Source of the DNA: Thioclava sp. GXIMD4216
GTDB taxonomy: Bacteria; Pseudomonadota; Alphaproteobacteria; Rhodobacterales; Rhodobacteraceae
DNA: 64,000 nucleotides
Reading direction: 5' to 3'
Assembly: GCF_037949285.1 (NCBI RefSeq)
Contig: NZ_CP149927.1
Coordinates: 207,001-271,000, forward strand
Positions 61,519-64,000 of this stretch are shown here, piece after piece. The notes beneath the pieces are model-generated. The model did not search any database, was not told the origin of the DNA, and worked only from the letters and a program-made list of their open reading frames with translations. Position 1 is the stretch's first letter. Each line of letters opens with the position of its first letter. The position numbers were made by a program, and so were the translations under genes.

Positions 61519-62844
61519 ATGCCTGCCCCCCTTTTGACATTGGAAAGCAGTGACATGCTGCCCGCCGAGGCGGATTGCGTTGTCATCGGCGCAGGGATTG
61601 TCGGCACCTGTGCGGCCTATTGGCTGGCGCGGGCAGGGCAGAAGGTTGTCCTGCTGGAAAAGGGCCGCGTGGGCGCCGAACAATCCAGCCGCAACTGGGG
61701 CTGGTGCCGCCAGCAGAACCGCGATGCGCGGGAACTGCCTTTGTCGACCAAGTCTCTGGATTTATGGGAGGATATGACTCGCGATATCGGCGAGGATATG
61801 GGGTTCAAACGCTGTGGTCTGCTGTATCTGTCCAATGATGCGGCGGAAATAGAGGGTTGGGCGAAATGGGGCGAATTCGCGCGGGGCGAGGGGGTTGATA
61901 CCCGTATGCTCAGCGCCGCCGAGGCCGCCCTACGCGGAGCCGCCACGCAAAAGCCCTGGGCGGGCGGTGTCTGGTCGCCCAGCGACGGCACGGCGGATCC
62001 TTCGCGCGCAGCCCCTGTGATTGCCAAGGGCATTTTGAAACACGGCGGCCATGTGATCCAGAATTGCGCGGCGCGCGGGTTGGAGACCTCCGCAGGGCAG
62101 GTCAGCGCCGTGGTGACCGAACGCGGCACCATCAAGACGCAGCAGGTGGTGATGGCAGGCGGCGCCTGGGCATCGAGCTTCCTGCATCAGCTGGGCATCG
62201 CCTTCCCGCAGGCCTCGGTGCGCAGCTCGATTCTATCTGTGGCTCCGGGGGCGGAAGGCATCCCCGAGGCGCTGCATACGGCGGCGGTCTCGATCACGCG
62301 GCGCGGCGATGGTGCCTATACACTGGCGATCTCGGGCAAGGCCGCCGTGGACCCGACGCCGGGCATGATCGCTCAGGCCAAGCACTTCCTGCCGATGTTC
62401 ACCAAGCGCTGGAAAAGCCTCACTCCGGGCGGCTTGCAGGCATGGAAGGCGGGCTTCGAGACCCGCAAGACTTGGGCGCTGGACCAGATCACCCCGATGG
62501 AGCGCGCCCGTGTACTGGATCCCGTGCCCGACAAGGGGCTGGTCACTCTGACCCTGCAACGCGCGCGCGATCTGCTGCCTGCGCTGAAGGTGCTGCCGGT
62601 GCAGGCCTCTTGGGCGGGCTTCATCGATTCCACCCCCGATGGCGTTCCGGTGATTGACACCGACACCGGCCTGAAGGGGCTGACGCTGGCGGCGGGCCTG
62701 TCGGGTCATGGTTTCGGCATCGGTCCGGGCGTGGGGCATCTGGTGGCCGATATGCTGCTGGGCCGCACCCCCATCACCGAGACCGCGCAATATAAGCTGG
62801 CGCGTTTCAACGAAAGCCAATGGGGCAAGGTCTCGAAGTTCTAA
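61519..62844 (+). CDS. FAD-dependent oxidoreductase, D-amino-acid/sarcosine type
   Basis: The 441-residue flavoenzyme has the FAD motif VVIGAGIVGTCAAYWLARAG, then EQSSRNWGWCRQQNRD and GLSGHGFGIGPGVGHL near the end. It belongs to the DAO superfamily that oxidises secondary amines or D-amino acids; a close assignment is not possible. AAGGAGA precedes the ATG at 61519. It is divergent from the Lrp gene and is followed, 119 bases later, by the aldehyde dehydrogenase gene, which could take its aldehyde product. Confidence 0.85.
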   Translation: MPAPLLTLESSDMLPAEADCVVIGAGIVGTCAAYWLARAGQKVVLLEKGRVGAEQSSRNWGWCRQQNRDARELPLSTKSLDLWEDMTRDIGEDMGFKRCGLLYLSNDAAEIEGWAKWGEFARGEGVDTRMLSAAEAALRGAATQKPWAGGVWSPSDGTADPSRAAPVIAKGILKHGGHVIQNCAARGLETSAGQVSAVVTERGTIKTQQVVMAGGAWASSFLHQLGIAFPQASVRSSILSVAPGAEGIPEALHTAAVSITRRGDGAYTLAISGKAAVDPTPGMIAQAKHFLPMFTKRWKSLTPGGLQAWKAGFETRKTWALDQITPMERARVLDPVPDKGLVTLTLQRARDLLPALKVLPVQASWAGFIDSTPDGVPVIDTDTGLKGLTLAAGLSGHGFGIGPGVGHLVADMLLGRTPITETAQYKLARFNESQWGKVSKF

Positions 62845-62846
62845 GC

Positions 62847-62861
62847 CAGCATATTATGCTG
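62847..62861. promoter_or_regulatory. 15-bp palindrome before the aldehyde dehydrogenase gene
   Basis: CAGCATATTATGCTG is a perfect palindrome with one central base. It lies three bases after the oxidoreductase stop and about 100 bases before the aldehyde dehydrogenase start. It could be an operator or a small hairpin. The regulator is unknown. Confidence 0.4.
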
Positions 62862-62963
62862 CCAGAGCGCTTGCGCAGACAATTATGCCGTCGGCGCGGG
62901 CGTTTTAACCAGAATTCACGCGCCGGTCTCGCTTAGGCTGGGGCCAAGCATGATGAGGATAGC

Positions 62964-64000
62964 ATGAGTTTCGCATTCGACCCCACTTCGGTCTCTCTGC
63001 CTTCGGGCCATTTCATCGGCGGCGACTATGTCGCAGCCCCCGAGGCGATCGAGGTCATCTCGCCCTCGACAGGCCAACGCATCGGCGCCATTGCCTGTGC
63101 CGATGCGCAGATGGTGGATCGCGCTGTCGCCTCGGCGCGTCAGGCGTTGAAGACCTCGAACTGGGGTGGGCTTGCACCGCGTGACCGTGCCAAGGCGCTG
63201 CATAAATGGGCCGATCTGATGGAGGCCGAGGCGCCTTATCTGGCACAACTTGAGGCGCTCTGTTCCTCGCGCCCCTATGCGCAGGCGCTGACCGGCGATA
63301 TCTCGGTCACCGCCGAGCAGATCCGTTTCTTTGCGGAATTCGCCGATAAGGAATGCGGTGATCTGGTGCCCACGTCGGACGGGCAGTTCGGCTATATCTC
63401 GGACCATCCCTATGGGGTGATCGGCGCGGTGACCCCGTGGAACTTCCCGATCTCCATGGCGGGCTGGAAGCTGGGCCCCGCGCTTGCGGCAGGAAATGCC
63501 GTGGTGATCAAACCCTCCGAGATGACGCCCTATACCACGCTCTATATGGCCGAACTTTCGGTCAAGGCGGGGATTCCGGCGGGTCTGGTCAATGTGGTTC
63601 TGGGCGATGGCCCCACCACCGGCAATGCGATCACCGGTCATCCGGGCATCGATAAGGTGTCTTTCACCGGTTCGACCCGCGCGGGTGCGGCGATCATGGA
63701 GAATATCGCGCGCCATGGCATCAAGCCGATGACGCTGGAGCTGGGCGGCAAAAGCCCGATGCTGGTCTTTGCCGATGCCGATCTGGATAAGGCGGCCGAA
63801 TGTCTGGCCAAGGGTATCCTCCCCAATGCGGGGCAATTCTGCGTGGCGGGGTCGCGCATTCTGGTCGCGGCCTCGGTGGCCGATGAGCTGTCTGCCAAGC
63901 TGATGGCGGAATTTGGCCGCCAGGTGCCCGATGTGACCCATGCGGGGGCTGCGGGCTTCTCGCCCATCATTTCCGCCCGTCAGATGGGGCGCATTGATTC
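62964..64000 (+). CDS. Aldehyde dehydrogenase, N-terminal part (cut by window end)
   Basis: The reading frame from the ATG at 62964 is open to the last base, giving 345 codons of an enzyme that is normally near 480-500. Visible motifs are the NAD-binding PWNFPISMAGWKLGPALAAG and FTGSTRAG, the general base Glu in LELGGKSP, and the catalytic Cys in NAGQFCVAGSR. These are the catalytic residues of NAD-dependent aldehyde dehydrogenases of the gamma-aminobutyraldehyde/betaine-aldehyde group. It likely oxidises the aldehyde made by the flavin oxidase or the aminotransferase. Confidence 0.9.
   Translation, partial: MSFAFDPTSVSLPSGHFIGGDYVAAPEAIEVISPSTGQRIGAIACADAQMVDRAVASARQALKTSNWGGLAPRDRAKALHKWADLMEAEAPYLAQLEALCSSRPYAQALTGDISVTAEQIRFFAEFADKECGDLVPTSDGQFGYISDHPYGVIGAVTPWNFPISMAGWKLGPALAAGNAVVIKPSEMTPYTTLYMAELSVKAGIPAGLVNVVLGDGPTTGNAITGHPGIDKVSFTGSTRAGAAIMENIARHGIKPMTLELGGKSPMLVFADADLDKAAECLAKGILPNAGQFCVAGSRILVAASVADELSAKLMAEFGRQVPDVTHAGAAGFSPIISARQMGRID

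Noticed and set aside
49753..64000. Ectoine degradation cluster
   Set aside because: Deacylase, aminotransferase, aldehyde dehydrogenase and Lrp regulator recall it, but the ectoine hydrolase is missing and the deacylase looks ArgE-like.

Overview
The window is GC-rich chromosomal DNA from an alphaproteobacterium. A bioBFDAGC biotin operon with BioG, a TssL carrying an OmpA domain, a Zur-box-controlled CobW-type GTPase, a Tat-exported PhoX and dense 1-4 nt gene overlaps all fit the Rhodobacterales (Paracoccaceae-like). The genus cannot be fixed from the sequence alone. I found no rRNA, tRNA, CRISPR array or intact insertion sequence.

Layout. (1) 1-1744, minus strand: a cut-off exported protein, a DUF1036 protein and an exported Sel1-repeat protein. 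(2) 2027-13417: one giant autotransporter gene of about 3,800 codons with four tandem 870-bp repeats, three of which look identical. (3) 13535-23646: an operon for the type VI secretion membrane/baseplate parts TssK, TssL and TssM, plus the post-translational control module TagF, PppA (PP2C phosphatase) and PpkA (Ser/Thr kinase), followed by a small anchored protein. Sheath, tube, spike and ClpV genes are not in the window. (4) 24449-30280, minus: a single-gene DUF4011-helicase-nuclease protein of the Hhe anti-phage type. (5) 30781-33706: an ExbB-ExbD-ExbD-TonB-like module. Its last protein ends in a two-cysteine periplasmic domain that resembles the C-terminus of PpkA, so the modules on either side of the defence gene may belong together. 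(6) 33885-41032: an iron-dependent alcohol dehydrogenase, a small unknown protein, a Tat-exported PhoX phosphatase with a weak Pho-box candidate, a DUF2322 protein, an EamA/DMT transporter behind a ykkC-family (guanidine-I-like) riboswitch, and a ZigA-type GTPase behind an exact Zur box. (7) 41291-46777: bioB-bioF-bioD-bioA-bioG-bioC. (8) 46713-64000: a catabolic region with GntR and Lrp regulators, two FAD amine/amino-acid oxidoreductases, two HAD hydrolases, a cupin, an M20 deacylase, a GNAT enzyme, a class III aminotransferase, a 2-hydroxyacid dehydrogenase, a complete oligopeptide-type ABC importer with a fused double ATPase, and an aldehyde dehydrogenase cut by the window end.

How it works together (partly inference). 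PpkA, PppA and TagF probably tune assembly of the TssKLM complex by threonine phosphorylation. TssL and PpkA share a recurring acidic-Thr-x-[Phe/Leu] motif that could be the docking site for an FHA protein encoded elsewhere. The catabolic region imports a peptide- or opine-like amine compound, deacylates it, and oxidises or transaminates it to aldehydes and 2-oxo or 2-hydroxy acids. Its true substrate cannot be read from the sequence.
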